Below are positions 32,185 to 43,599 of a stretch of DNA of 64,000 nucleotides, one piece after another. The notes beneath the pieces are model-generated. The model did no database searches. It had not been told where the DNA came from and worked only from the letters and a program-made list of their open reading frames with translations. The stretch's first letter is position 1. Every line of letters starts with the position of its first letter. Source of the stretch: Doryteuthis pealeii (taxonomy: Eukaryota; Mollusca; Cephalopoda; Myopsida; Loliginidae). The stretch is from contig CM042143.1 in the NCBI GenBank assembly GCA_023376005.1, forward strand, positions 89,334,267 through 89,398,266, read 5' to 3'. A program made the position numbers and the translations under genes.

Positions 32185-34339
32185 TAGTTCTGTTATTTTC
32201 ACGTTTTTTTTTCTTTTTCTTTTTCTTCTTAAACGAATTTTATTTTAAAATTAGTTTTTTTGTTTTTGTTTTTTGGGTTTTTTGGTTTTTTTGTATTTTA
32301 ATTTATTTTATTTTTTTTTTTAACTTTTTTGTGGTCAGAAAATTGACAAACATCGAGCGGCAATGTTTGAAGAGAAGAAATATGTAATACTTTAATCATG
32401 CTAATATGATATTACTTTTTGCGCGAAATTCCATTAAACGCAGATTAAAAGACACACGGCCATTCAACATTTATCACGGCGAGTTGATTGACTCCTTATC
32501 TCCGGCCGCATGATTGTTGTTTTTTTTTTTCTTTTTTTTTTTAAGGGTCCTTTTCTTTCTCTCTTCTCTTTCTGTTTAATCTTTATCTGTACGCGCGGCG
32601 GTGGTGCGACTTAATGATAGTTTGGACCAAAGTGAAAACAAAAATAAAATAAAAATAAATTAAAAAAAAAATACAGTATAACTAACAGTGACCGTGTTTG
32701 CATATGTTTCGCTTTTCAAAGGGAGTGTCAGGCACTGAGTTTTAACGACCATCCACATGTCGTCTAAGTCATCTCCATTCAAAGCTATCAAATTTTAGAT
32801 TTTTTTTAAATAAAAAAAGAAAAGAAAGACAAAGACAAATTAAAGAAAAATGGCGGGGGTTTGTATAAGAGAAGTTGGCGAGTTTTGGGGGTGTTTTTTA
32901 AATAGATAATAATAATAATGAAATAATAATAATAATAAATCAGATGATGAAAATAAAGACTATAATATCAATAAGAAAGATCGCAAATCTTTTTTCTTTT
33001 CTTTCTTTCTTTTTTTTAAATTATAAAAAGGAGATGAAGTTTATAGGTTATTGCTATCTTCTTTAGTGATTCATTACAACATCATAAGTAGCTTCATTGA
33101 TAAGAGATTAAAAAAAAAAAAAGAAATTTCATGAAGTGTTCTATTTGAGTCATTAGTTTAACCCTGATGTGTTAATATATATAGCGTCGCCGACAAAACA
33201 CATTGAAGAAAGTCACTAACGCGCATGCGTTGATCAATGTGAGCGTTCAGAACGAAAGAAAGACAAAAAATAAAACATTATGGCGAAGGATAAAGAAATA
33301 GATTTTTCTCTGATATATGGACTACGGTGAATTCACGCCTGATACATCTGATTCTTTTTGCCTTCCTTACCTACCCTCATTTTTATTTGATTGGTTTACG
33401 AGCTTCATTGCAGGGCAGTAAATGATAGGGTTTAATTTCGTTCTTCTTTTTTTTGTAGTTTTTTTCTTTCAGTTTTTGATACTAAGGTTGATAACTCTGG
33501 CACTTAAAAGTTTGAGAAATACGTTATTATGAAACCTTTTGACTGGCTTTGAACCGGATTATAGGGTGTTTAAATGACTTTTCTTGTCATCATATTGCTT
33601 ATGGTAACTGTTTTAATGAAATCAAATTTAAATAAAACAAAAAATAACATACAATAACCAAGACATTTAACTTTCACTCATTTCCTCCTTTAGAAGAGTT
33701 ATCTTTTCCTGAATTACTTAAACAAAGACAAAACGGCTCCATTGATATCTGTACATTTAGATAATTTCATGAAATTCAAAGATTGTAGAAACAATTTTGA
33801 TCGAAGTTTTCTTCAAATTTGCATAATAGTGCTTTTATTAAATCAATAGGAACTTTTTTAAGTAATAAATTTACTTTAAAACTTGATAAAATTTATACTC
33901 TATAAATTAATTCAAGATTTCTTTCTTCTTTCTTAGATATTTTTCATAGTTTGGTTTTTTTATCTTTATAGTCTTACGTTTACCATAAACTCGTTATATT
34001 CTTTTGAAATATTCACTTAGTGGTTGCTCTATTCAAAAAGGATATGACTTCTTTTTTTAATAGAATGACCAACAAGGTTATTCTCTTATTGATTGGTATC
34101 TGTTAGTAGTCAGTTACTAAGTTTAGCTTAGTTTGGCACAAGGCTAGAAGAATGGAGCACACATTCGTATCTATGGATTATTTTCTCCAACATCTAATTA
34201 AACGTTCTTAAGGAATTGTGTTCAATACATACGCAGAGCGAGGATAAAATGAATAAATTAAAATTAAAATAAATGATAAAACGAAGATAAAATAAAGTTT
34301 AGCTTAGAATCATTCCCACTACTAACTTGCTGGTCACTA
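32185..34339. other. Unassigned AT-rich spacer, possible 3' UTR or intron
   Basis: It contains T-rich tracts, A-rich tracts, an AAT run (about 32,910-32,940) and a small CpG-containing palindrome 'aacgcgcatgcgtt' (33,219-33,232). If the preceding exon is real, its start could be 3' UTR. No gene is otherwise visible. Confidence 0.4.
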
Positions 34340-34343
34340 TATA

Positions 34344-34390
<47 letters not shown>
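34340..34390. repeat. (TA)n microsatellite
   Basis: A TA run of roughly 45 bases. The mirror near 56,585-56,635 is interrupted. Confidence 0.85.
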
Positions 34391-34392
<2 letters not shown>

Positions 34393-34579
34393 ACAAATAA
34401 TAACAGTCCGATAATGGTTCAGAAAAGAATCGGAGGTTTACTAATGATAACTCATTCGAACAACTCATTAACGCCTTTCAAGATGATAACATTTAAAAAA
34501 TTGTTAGAAAACTTGAAAGACTCTTTTTCTAAAAAATCAAAACAATAAGGAATTCATTATTTTTAACCAAATTTGTTTA

Positions 34580-34589
<10 letters not shown>

Positions 34590-34630
<41 letters not shown>

Positions 34631-34631
34631 C
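34590..34631. repeat. (TA)n-(TG)n compound microsatellite
   Basis: A TA run joins a TG run at the edge of SINE4. This position is typical of a simple repeat grown from an element's tail. Confidence 0.85.
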
Positions 34632-34820
34632 ATCCACAGTCATCGTGTTTCGACATATTACGTCTCTTTAGTGTGGCTAGACATTTGCAGCCTACTTCCA
34701 GCCGGGATGAAAACCCGATCAATTTATCATCAGTCAGGTTTCTTAACCACTCTGCTATCACCAGCACCTACTACGGGGGCGAAAAAAATGATGAATACAT
34801 ACATATGTAAAGGCCACCAG
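34632..34820 (-). mobile_element. SINE4, tRNA-like
   Basis: On the minus strand 'gatagcagagtggttaagaa' resembles a Ser/Leu-type box A, and 'gggttttcatccc' is a degraded box B. The body 'ggctggaagtaggctgc' and the end 'acacgatgactgtggatga' follow. A mirror lies at 56,140-56,335 and a truncated 3' copy at 35,838-35,905. The 65- and 76-codon + frames across it are not genes. Confidence 0.55.
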
Positions 34821-35837
34821 AGAGTGCTCCATCCGTTTTAATGAGAATTTTAGTAATATACAGAATAGATACGTTAAAACAAGCGACCGATTATTTTAAA
34901 CTACATTTCTTTTTTTCGATATAGCAAATCCAAAAGTATTTTTCTGTTTGTGTTCTTATTATGAATACTTTCATCTTTATTAAGATATCTAGAAAGCCCA
35001 CCATTTTATTTTTGTGCGCGCGCACGCATGCGCACACAGACGCACATATACATACGCACGATTTATCAACTAGCTTATCTAAAAGAACGTTGTATCTCAG
35101 AGGAACTATTATTATCTGTATCAGAGAATCGTATATTATCAGTCTATCTAGGTATCTAAGAAACCGTTTTTATTTCAAAGAGAATATATCTAACCAGATC
35201 TCTGAGGGACTCTATATAGCGGTTTTGTATGCCAATCTTATCATATATTCTTTGGAGCTATATCTGTTTATCATCGTCTGTCTCAGAGGAACTAAATTAT
35301 ATCTAAGAACTATTTCTCTCTCTCCACCCACCCCCTACTCGATTTATACGTTTAATACGTATTATGTTTGAAATTCTAAGTTTGAAACATAACTTCTCAA
35401 CTAGATTCCGTGTGCTCAACAAGTTTTTTCTTATTTTTTTTTTGGGGGGGGGGTGAAGAGGTGAATCTTCAACAATTGAGAGACAGTCACTGATGTTTGT
35501 TCTCGGTTATCACAGCCGATGCTATGTGTGTGGTGGGGGTCGTTTATTTACCAAGATTTGTTTAGTTTGGCTCATAGGTCACAGCCTGCTTACAATACCC
35601 GCATTATTAAGTGGTCACCCGTCAAATTATTGAGCAGGAACCATACCTAAGCAAAAGCATTTGAACGCTAATGCGCTAACAAAAAATTCGCTACAATGTG
35701 CTATTTTTTCGATGTTACGATAACGCGCATATTAATATATATTAGGTCATAAACGAAAGAATAGACACATACACGTGATTATAAATCATTAATATATATT
35801 ATAATATATAAATATATACTATATATATATATATATA
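34821..35837. other. Unassigned spacer
   Basis: It contains a purine/pyrimidine alternating 'gtgcgcgcgcacgcatgcgc' stretch near 35,015, with Z-DNA-forming composition, and several degenerate 'atctcagaggaact' words (35,093, 35,279). The words may be an ancient tandem unit. No gene is seen. Confidence 0.4.
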
Positions 35838-35905
35838 TAGTCATCCACAGACACTGTGTTTTGACGTTTCACGTTCTCTTCGGTGTGGATAGATTTAGCA
35901 AGTAC
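35838..35905 (-). mobile_element. SINE4 3' fragment
   Basis: 'tcatccacagacactgtgtt' then 'ttgacgtttcacg' matches the 3' part of SINE4. The copy is flanked on both sides by TA runs. Confidence 0.45.
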
Positions 35906-35997
35906 TTATATATATATATATAGTTATATATATATATTATATATACAACCCCCACCCAACCAGCAGACACACACACACATACAGCCTCATATAATAC

Positions 35998-36207
35998 CCT
36001 TCTCGCACGAAGCGAGGATGCGCACACAAGGTCTAATTTCTTAGCGGAGGTAACAGTTTGAATTCAGAGTTTTTCTTCTCCCTAGACGTTGCCTACACCA
36101 AGGTTAAAAGAGTCAGTCTACCTACTATTACCCATAGCTGGATAGAATATATGGATTCATACCTTTCCCAAGGGTATTAGCACTAAGTGAAAATGCAATT
36201 AGCACGT
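35998..36207 (-). mobile_element. SINE2a
   Basis: The + strand reads 'tgaattcagagtttttcttc', 'acccatagctgg', 'tacctttcccaagggtatta' and 'cactaagtgaaaatgc', the reverse complement of the family body. The mirror is at 54,615-54,860. Confidence 0.7.
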
Positions 36208-36337
36208 CCTTTCTATTATATATATATATGTTAAAAGTGAGAGAATTAAAATGAATCTGATGTATATGAAAAAAGAAAATATTCAGAAGATGATTTTATT
36301 GCTAATGGTATATGCCAAGCTTAAATTATGGGTTTTT

Positions 36338-36455
36338 CTCTTCAGGGCGATGATAGAATACGATTATATAATGCTATCATCCGAAAATTATTTTATTTTC
36401 TAAATAATTTTCGGTGTTTAAGCATTTATAGCATCGCCCTGAAGATGATTTAACA
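36338..36455. repeat. Foldback hairpin with about 55-base arms
   Basis: 'tcttcagggcgatg' at the left pairs with 'catcgccctgaaga' at the right, and inner 'ccgaaaattatt' pairs with 'aataattttcgg'. The intervening bases pair imperfectly. Read from both arms it resembles a short MITE or foldback element. The mirror at 54,320-54,450 keeps the outer pair only partly. Confidence 0.6.
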
Positions 36456-36539
36456 AAAAAAAAACTGATAACGTTAAATGTTGCATATTTACCATTAAGA
36501 ATAAATACATCTCTCAATATTTTGTTTTTGCCATATATA

Positions 36540-36778
36540 TGGCCGGGTAGCTTCAGTTCGTAGAGTGTTGTCTTAGATTAAACCACAAGGTTCCTAGTTC
36601 GATACCCGGCCCCGCCAACTCAGCGTATGAGATACAACACAGGATTGTGCGGTAAAGTAAGAGCTGATGGGTAGGTAAGTGGCGCTCATCAGACGCTAAA
36701 ATATCTCCTGGTAGCGCTAGTGAAGCAAGGGCAAGACTCCCTCGTGGTAGGCGCCTCCCGACGACATTTTACTTTCGT
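36540..36778 (+). mobile_element. SINE1
   Basis: The head 'ggccgggtagcttcagttcg' and box B CTAGTTCGATACCCGG are followed by 'ccccgccaactcagcgtatg', 'cgctagtgaagcaagggcaa' and 'gactccctcgtgg'. It is the longest single SINE1 in the middle contig. The mirror is at 53,915-54,220. Confidence 0.8.
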
Positions 36779-37012
36779 TATACTCTTATATATATATAGA
36801 AATAAGAGAGAGAGATGGGATAATTTGTTAATCCTGACCAGTTTGGTTTTTCAGCTATCATTAAAATATATCTATTTCACTAAATTTTAAAGACTAAAGT
36901 CGTACGGATGCAAAGATTGGTCCAATGAATAAACATGACTTTAGGGCTTAACGATTTAAACCATCGTGACTGTACACGCATTTGTCTTTACTAAGCTTTA
37001 ATGATATTTGTT

Positions 37013-37148
37013 CAAGGCACTCAGTGAGAATCGAATCCATAGCAACACGGTCTTCTAAACCAGCTGCTCAAAAAATTACACACGCCAGAAGCCCCCAATT
37101 TCTACACGCAGCTTAGATTTTGGCACATGATCAGAAATAGTTGCTTGC
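37013..37148 (-). mobile_element. SINE3
   Basis: 'cactcagtgagaatcgaatc' is the reverse complement of box B plus 'actgagtg'. The 'gcttagattttggcacatga' end is the family body. Confidence 0.6.
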
Positions 37149-38102
37149 TAACCACAAACTGATGACCGACTATGAGTTTGAGAATCATGTTCAAATTTCC
37201 TTCGAGTAGCTTTGCAATTAAAGATACTAGCACGAATGCACCCTCTGCGGGTGTAAGCATTTAAGTTTCATGTAATGAAATAGATTAGATTAGAAAGTCT
37301 AATGAAACTAAATAAGAAACGCGATAGAAAGATTACACTTATTCCAATTATATTGGTTTCTTTATAAAATCATTCAAAAGTTTGATTTTAATGTTGGGAG
37401 AAAAAAACAATAATATTTTAGATCAATAACACAAGTAATTATTATTAAACCCGGTTTGTTTAAAACAGTATGCAAATTAAGCACACCAATATTATGTAAA
37501 CTTTTATTTCTATATATATATAAGACACATTGCAGGATTTTAAAGCACAAATAACAGGTCTGTTTTGAGCCAAATCAAACCAGATTTTTCATAGAGACAT
37601 CATTAATAGATAAGATTTATTCTGTGATTATTAATTAATGATTTTCTATATCAATTAAATACTATTGATAATTTTACGCCATTCCTGAAGTATTGTGACA
37701 TAAAATAGACGTAGTTTCGGTACAGACAGCACCAAAATCTCCATTAATATAAGATTGTCTGTCAGTATATATTGAGAATGTGCAACCGTTTGTCTGCACT
37801 GAATCTATATTATAACTGTGAAGAGAGTATAAATTAAAAAAAAAAACGTTTTATAGGATACTGATATCTTGAAGATTAACCACCAATCGATTCGTTACAC
37901 ATAAACACTTCCAGACAGAAATCTCTGCGCCATATTCAATGCATTAATTACTAAAACGGCGAGGTTCGAAAACACCTTCATATTCTTCGAGTTATTTCCT
38001 AGCGGAGTTCATTATATATAAAGAACCGTCAATCATCTTACGTTTATCAAGTTATCTTTATTTCTAACTGGAACTGAACATTCAATCCGAGAGACGACTG
38101 GT
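37149..38102. other. Unassigned spacer; possible relative of R5 interior
   Basis: Around 37,690-37,760, 'gacgtagtttcggtacagac' and 'aaaatctccattaatat' resemble 13,995-14,050 in R5, but alignment elsewhere is poor. No gene is seen. Confidence 0.3.
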
Positions 38103-38790
38103 GGTTTAATTTTACGGCATGCCAACCCATTGGTATTATTATGCCGAAAAACGTTTGTTTTATATTTTATGGGTGATCTTTTTTTAAACTTGATTATTTA
38201 TAAAATATTTTTTCAAACACATTTTTTTTAAACCCGTAGATAGGACCTAGCAGTACTACCACTATGGCCAGACCTGGAGCAGTGGATGATGAAGGGTACT
38301 CACATTCCCCCAGAGCTCCAGAATTGTAACTTCATCCATCACATAGTTTAACACATTACCCAGGGCATTAAGACCGCAATCACCACATTCTAGCACATAT
38401 ATGAAAAAAGGGGGATTGCTATAAGATCAATAGGTAGGGACAATCATATAGTGCTAGGACTTGACGTGACCAGCCGAATGATCGTAGGGGGCTCACAACG
38501 TCTAGCCTTTGTAAGATCAAAGATGACTGAAGTTTTCAGAAACTGTACCATAAAAACAAAACCACTAAGCTAGCACATCTTGCAAGCTTCATTCTCTGAG
38601 ACTATTGGTTTAAGGGTATAACTTGGTGTCTGAGCAGTCCATGACAACCAACACCCACTTTAGCCTTACAGACTAACGATCGACCAGAGAGTCCCCCCCC
38701 ACGACTGGTTCGTTAATCCCTAAAACACTTTATATGATTGTCCCAACCCTATGCTTATGGCAAGCCCAACTTTTCGAAAGTCGAAAATTT
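38103..38790 (-). mobile_element. R1 element, near full length
   Basis: The tail 'ttttacggcatgccaaccca' is followed by 'attatgccgaaaaacg', an A-rich connector, 'gatgaagggtactcacattc', 'ctagcacatatatgaaaaaa' and 'gacgtgaccagccgaatgat'. It extends further 5' than most copies, matching 11,170-11,450. A SINE1 fragment follows directly. Confidence 0.7.
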
Positions 38791-38807
38791 CTACCATATT
38801 ATTTATA

Positions 38808-38975
38808 TTGAGGTGAAGCGCCACACCGACCATCAGCTCTCTGAGATTTTACCCACACAGAATCAGATTACCCAAAGATGTGCTACTCACGTACTGAGTT
38901 GGTGAGATCGATATCGAACCCAAAACCTTCCGAGTACAAGTGCGAATGCTCAACCGACGTGAGCTAACCACCCTA
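38808..38975 (-). mobile_element. SINE1, 3'-truncated
   Basis: 'ttgaggtgaagcgccacacc' and 'gatcgatatcgaacccaaaa' are the reverse complement of the body and box B. The box A side 'gctcaaccgacgtgagctaa' is recognisable. Confidence 0.65.
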
Positions 38976-40140
38976 TATATCAAACTCCAATGTTAAAAGA
39001 GAAAAAGTCCAAAATGGAGAATTTGAAAATTGTCTATAACGTTCTAAATTAAAAATGACATTCAATACTACTATCTCTAAAATACACACTTATGAACCAA
39101 AATTCCTCTTGTTCGTGATACATATACATATATATACTATATATATATATATATATGGTTTGTGGTGTGTTATGTGTGTGTGTGGTGCTGTGTGTGTGTG
39201 TATAGCGCAGTGACCACTTTTTTAAAATTGTGCTTTCTATTCGTGTCCAGAGGAAAAATAAATTTTGTCTGCATTCTTAAAACCCGAACATTTTCTCATC
39301 GAATTAAAATAACATCTATCTATGAAATATTGAATATCTTTGGTTTATTAAACTTTTAAGACCACATGATATTAATAATGGTTTCTATGGACATCTATTT
39401 CGACCGATATGGTCCGATTTATAAATTACGTGGGTCTGTCTTCATAGCTAAGGTCTTATTTTGTGCATTTCCTACCAGCACCAGTAGACGCATATCACAC
39501 TAGTATTTCGTTCTAGAAGGTAAGAACAAGAAGCACCACAATCATTAGTGACAAGTGGTCCCAACATGAAATGCGTTGACCTAAATGAATACGCAAAATG
39601 ATAATGTTATTGTTCTCTGAGCTTTAGATATATTAAATATGATTTGATAAATGTTTTTTGTCTAGCTATATCATTACAATCTAATTTCTGTGAAATAAAT
39701 TCTAAACTATTTTATCATGAGATGAGGCTTATGATATAACATAATTTCATATATACGCACTTTCCTCATCTTTATTTGTATAAAACACAAACGTTTAGCG
39801 CCACTGTAATCTCGAGCCTGTTTTAGATGTGTTTTCTTTTTTAATTATCAATTTTAATTACCAAAATTAAGTCATCTCCGACGATTACCAAATAATTCAA
39901 TTCCAGTTCCGGAGCTATCCTTACTGCTCACTCAAAGGCCTCCAAAACAGCATAAAAAGCCACAGAATTTGATTAGAAATATAGTATAATATTACGGAAT
40001 TATTAGATAATTAATAGTAGTTTTTGCGGGGTTTAGAATAAAGTACTCCATTCATTATTTTTTATATATCTAATCACCAAATTTCTAAGTCTGTGGCATT
40101 ATGCCGTTGGCGCCCTTGCAGTTGAGCTATATAACGATAA
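38976..40140. other. Unassigned spacer
   Basis: A TA/TG microsatellite (39,135-39,202) and otherwise AT-rich sequence. No frame is preserved between this and its mirror (50,560-51,640). Confidence 0.4.
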
Positions 40141-40142
40141 GT

Positions 40143-40265
40143 CCGAAACGCTTGAAGAAAAATAACCATGATTCCACAAACGCTGATCCAAGCAAAATAA
40201 CCATGATTGCCACAAAACGCTGATCCAAGGCTAAAATAACCATTGATCACAAAACGCTAGCCTGG
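40143..40265. repeat. Short tandem repeat, about 37-40 bp x 3
   Basis: Three copies of 'aaaataaccatgattccaca' followed by 'aaacgctgatccaaggc', with small differences. The mirror at 50,428-50,545 also has three, so the copy number is probably real. Confidence 0.7.
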
Positions 40266-40424
40266 CCAAAAAGAGCTAAGACTATACATAAATTCATTTT
40301 GAATCATTTTTTTATGACTACTATGTAGTGACGTGGAATAAAGTTGTTTCTGTGACACATATTATCCTATTATCTATAATTTATAATATATCTTGGCTTA
40401 TCATCATACAATATCTGAAATTAT

Positions 40425-40507
40425 TGATAGGGCACCCAGTAAGATTAAGTCTCACTAGTCGTATCGAGAATTGAAAACTAGCTTGCTAACCATTGCGCCT
40501 ATGGCAA
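40425..40507 (-). mobile_element. SINE3 fragment
   Basis: 'gggcacccagtaagattaag' plus 'gcttgctaaccattgcgcc' is the reverse complement of the SINE3 head. The mirror is at 50,205-50,290. Confidence 0.45.
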
Positions 40508-40887
40508 AAACGTGATTTATTCTTGTTATCAGAATTAGTTTATTTTATTATTTTATTTTTAAATTTTGTCCTTTTGGTCTTTTTTGTTTTTGTTGTTTTT
40601 ATTGGGGGAGGGGTCATTTTGAGTTGTTGTAGCTTTTTTGAGGGTGTTGTCACATCTACGTCTTGCAATACTTATTTGTGCTATCCTCAATAGATTCTCT
40701 GCATCTTTATGGTTGGTGCCGAACCAATCTTTTGCCAGATTTATGTCTTTCACAAGCATCTACAATTCGACCCATTCTGTGCTTATGTATTATAGCTTAT
40801 CTCTCCTCTCACCAGGAATTGAAGCCAGTTTATACCCCCTAGCAAATATTTTCTAGAACCCAAATGAAACTCCAATACCAATGTTCG

Positions 40888-40968
40888 TATCTTGCCTAGT
40901 TAGCAAACTACCAAGGTTCAATCCTCATATTACTATAGCCTTGTGCCAACTAATAATAAATTTTCATA
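40888..40968 (+). mobile_element. SINE3 fragment
   Basis: 'gcctagttagcaaactacca' plus 'aggttcaatcctcatattac' and 'agccttgtgcc' fit a SINE3 head and body start. The mirror is at 49,745-49,835. Confidence 0.4.
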
Positions 40969-41199
40969 TTTGTTTTATATTAATAGAGATTTGTTCTGTT
41001 TTTTTTTTTTTTGAATTTGGGCATAAAATGTTTCTTTTGTCTCATAATAGCCGCTTACCATTGCCTGTATATTTTTCATACATTAAATGTACCAATTATT
41101 ATGGATAAGAGAGGTAAAATTCCTGGATTTTTGTGGGAGGTATCTTTTTGTGGTTTGAGGTGCAAAACATTTTTCGTCAAATCAAACCTTTAAACATTT

Positions 41200-41398
41200 A
41201 CCCTTAAAAAGCATGAATCCAACCTATTTCTCCCTCCAGCTATGGGTAATATAGTGGCAGAGTGGGTCTCTTTACCTATATGCAATCTGTGTAGGAGAAG
41301 GAAAACTCTGAATCAATACCGTAACACTCCACTTAAAAAGACTTACCCTTTTGTCGCAGCCTGCTTGTAGGCAGAGGGTGGTTGGGTTCGACTTGTGC
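41200..41398 (+). mobile_element. SINE2a, 5'-truncated
   Basis: It reads 'catgaatccaacctatttct', 'ccagctatgggtaatatagt', 'gtaggagaaggaaaactctg' and then 'cgcagcctgcttgtaggcag'. The tRNA-like head is missing. Confidence 0.65.
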
Positions 41399-41639
41399 CT
41401 AAATGTGTTAACAATAAAAACACTAAAGAAGGGCCAAGAGGGCAAAATCAAGCAAAACATTGTGTATATAAACAATTAAAGATTCAGAACCATCTAAAAA
41501 TACAAATTCACTTTTGATGCTTCCAATCTTTTCAGTGTGCTTTGTATAAAACAGGGCAGTCGGCTGTGTACCTTACGACCTTCCTCAAGTGGTCCCTGTG
41601 TATCCCAATAAAGATGAAGGCAACATCGAAACATCAGAA

Positions 41640-41985
41640 TATCACATCATGCCTTAGTGTCCTGAGTATTGACATTAAAACTGCATCTAGTAGTGAAGCT
41701 CCAAGTCGGATCTCTGGGAAGTGTGGAGTACCCTTCATTCACCCCATACTCCCATCCACTCTGTATCTGGAGTGAGTACTATTCAAATTTCCCATCTATG
41801 AGTCTTTGAACAAAAAACATTGAGTTTAAAGAAAATGTGTTTAACAAAAATTGATTTTGTGTTGTTGTTGTTGTTTTTTAAATTGAATAACCCATCAAAT
41901 CTGAATAAAACAAAACATTTCGTTTCTGAATAAAATGGACCCAAAGGGCCTCACATGCCGTAAAAATCCAACCAACCCAACCCTC
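41640..41985 (+). mobile_element. R1 element, 5'-truncated
   Basis: It shows 'ccttagtgtcctgagtattg', 'gcatctagtagtgaagctcc', a TTG-type run in the connector, and the tail 'cctcacatgccgtaaaaatc'. The mirror is at 48,800-49,135. Confidence 0.65.
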
Positions 41986-42639
41986 ATCTCAAAAAATACA
42001 GAACAAATAAGAATTACTCAATTTTGAGATTTTCCTTTCTTGAATGGTTGCTCATTAATCGTATCCTTTCAAGATTCAAAAGTTAGAAATTCTCAACTAC
42101 TTGTCCTCTTGATTAATCTTTGGTTCTATGTAGCAAAAGTTTGAACCTCAATCTTTTAAAAAAATGCGGAGTGTGAAAAGCCGAGCTTAATAATACACTT
42201 CTTAGTTAGGATCTAAGCAATTGACGATTTTTTTTAGAGATATATGTTTCAAAAGAAAAAACACAAAGATTTGAGAATCTAGGTCAAATAATTTAATTTA
42301 TATCTCTCTGTCTTGGTCAAAGAATAGAGAGATTAGTTTTTTACATTTTATTTTTTAATTTTAACTTTTATAAATAGCTTAATCTACCTATTCAATTTAT
42401 TTTCTGTTCAGTTGCGGTTCACACAAAATAACAAATAAAACCTTTCATTGCTTCAAACTGATAATGGCTTTATACATTACAGATTAATATGAAAACTTAT
42501 TCAAGGGCATCTTCTTTAACATTTGAATTTTATTTTTGTTTTTTCTTAACTTTAAAATAAGACATTGTTATAAAGTTGATGAATAAGTGAGAAAAAATAA
42601 AAGCTGGCTAACAAATGATATATGAACTATATATATACA
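41986..42639. other. Unassigned AT-rich spacer
   Basis: No repeat family or gene is recognised here or in the mirror (48,155-48,780). Confidence 0.4.
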
Positions 42640-42845
42640 TATAGCACTAGTAGTATATATATATATATATAGTGTGTGTGTGTGGTTGTGTCGTATCTAA
42701 GGTGTGTGCTGTGTGTGTATCTAGTGTGTGTGGTGGTGTGTGAACTAAGGTCGTGTGTTGTATCTAAATGTGTGTTTGTGTATCTAAGTTGTGATATCAA
42801 TTGGTGTATGTATAGTATATATTCATGAAAGTGTCGTGTGTATAT
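42640..42845. repeat. Degenerate GT minisatellite, 'gtatctaaggtgtgtg' type
   Basis: A TA run is followed by several units of 'tgtgtgtg' plus 'tatctaa'. The mirror at 47,925-48,150 shows the same 'ttagatacacacac' units more cleanly, so the period is about 30 bases. Confidence 0.7.
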
Positions 42846-43247
42846 CATCTGTATGCGTGTGTGATGAGTACAATATATAAATTAATACTAGTATTAATAT
42901 ATAAAATCTTTCTATGTATGTTGACTTTTTTTTCTTAAAAATGATAAATCTATCACTGATTAATAATCTCTAGATCAAAGAATCGATATCTCTTAGCGGG
43001 CAAAGTTTGTATTAAGAAAAATAATATAAAAACAACGATTTATGTAAAAAAAAGACACAAAATTCAGATTTACAGTGATTACTAATTATGAATTAAGGTT
43101 TAAAAATGATCTAATGTTAATAGCTAACATCTATTCTAATTTCGAATTTTCATGAATCACCACTTAGTAAATATGACCATAGTATGTTTAACAGACATGG
43201 GGGGGTGTATTAGGAAGTTTACCAGAAATTATGATATAGCGATTAGA
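42846..43247. other. Unassigned AT-rich spacer
   Basis: No gene or known repeat is seen. Confidence 0.4.
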
Positions 43248-43548
43248 TTAGTTTGTTTATCTTCAACTCAGTATGTAGACGCTCGCCCTAGGAATCCACA
43301 AATCTCCAAGTTCCTATCAACTGCTCCTTGCCAAATCAACAACTACAATTCTAGGCAGAGCTTCAATGTAATTCCATCTGTGCAGTAAAAGCGGGAGCTG
43401 AATCGATGGTGGTTGTTGGACCTACCTAGCAACAAAAAAAAAGCAATCTCTGTTGTCCTAGTGCAAGTAGAAAAAGAAATAGCACTCCCTCACTGTCTGT
43501 CTGATACCAACATAATAAGTCCCTGCGACAACTTGAACTAAAAACCAT
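43248..43548 (+). mobile_element. SINE1, diverged
   Basis: 'cttcaactcagtatgtagac' stands for box A and 'aagttcctatcaactgctcc' for a ruined box B. The body 'ctgtgcagtaaaagcgggag', 'gcactccctcactgtctgtc' and 'ctgataccaacat' is clear. The mirror is at 47,310-47,580. Confidence 0.6.
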
Positions 43549-43599
43549 CCAGTAAATTAGGAGCATATCTATTATTGCATTCTCTACTTGTCGTCCATT

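Noticed and set aside
34613..34841. 65- and 76-codon frames as genes
   Set aside because: They lie within SINE4 read in antisense and start in a TG microsatellite.
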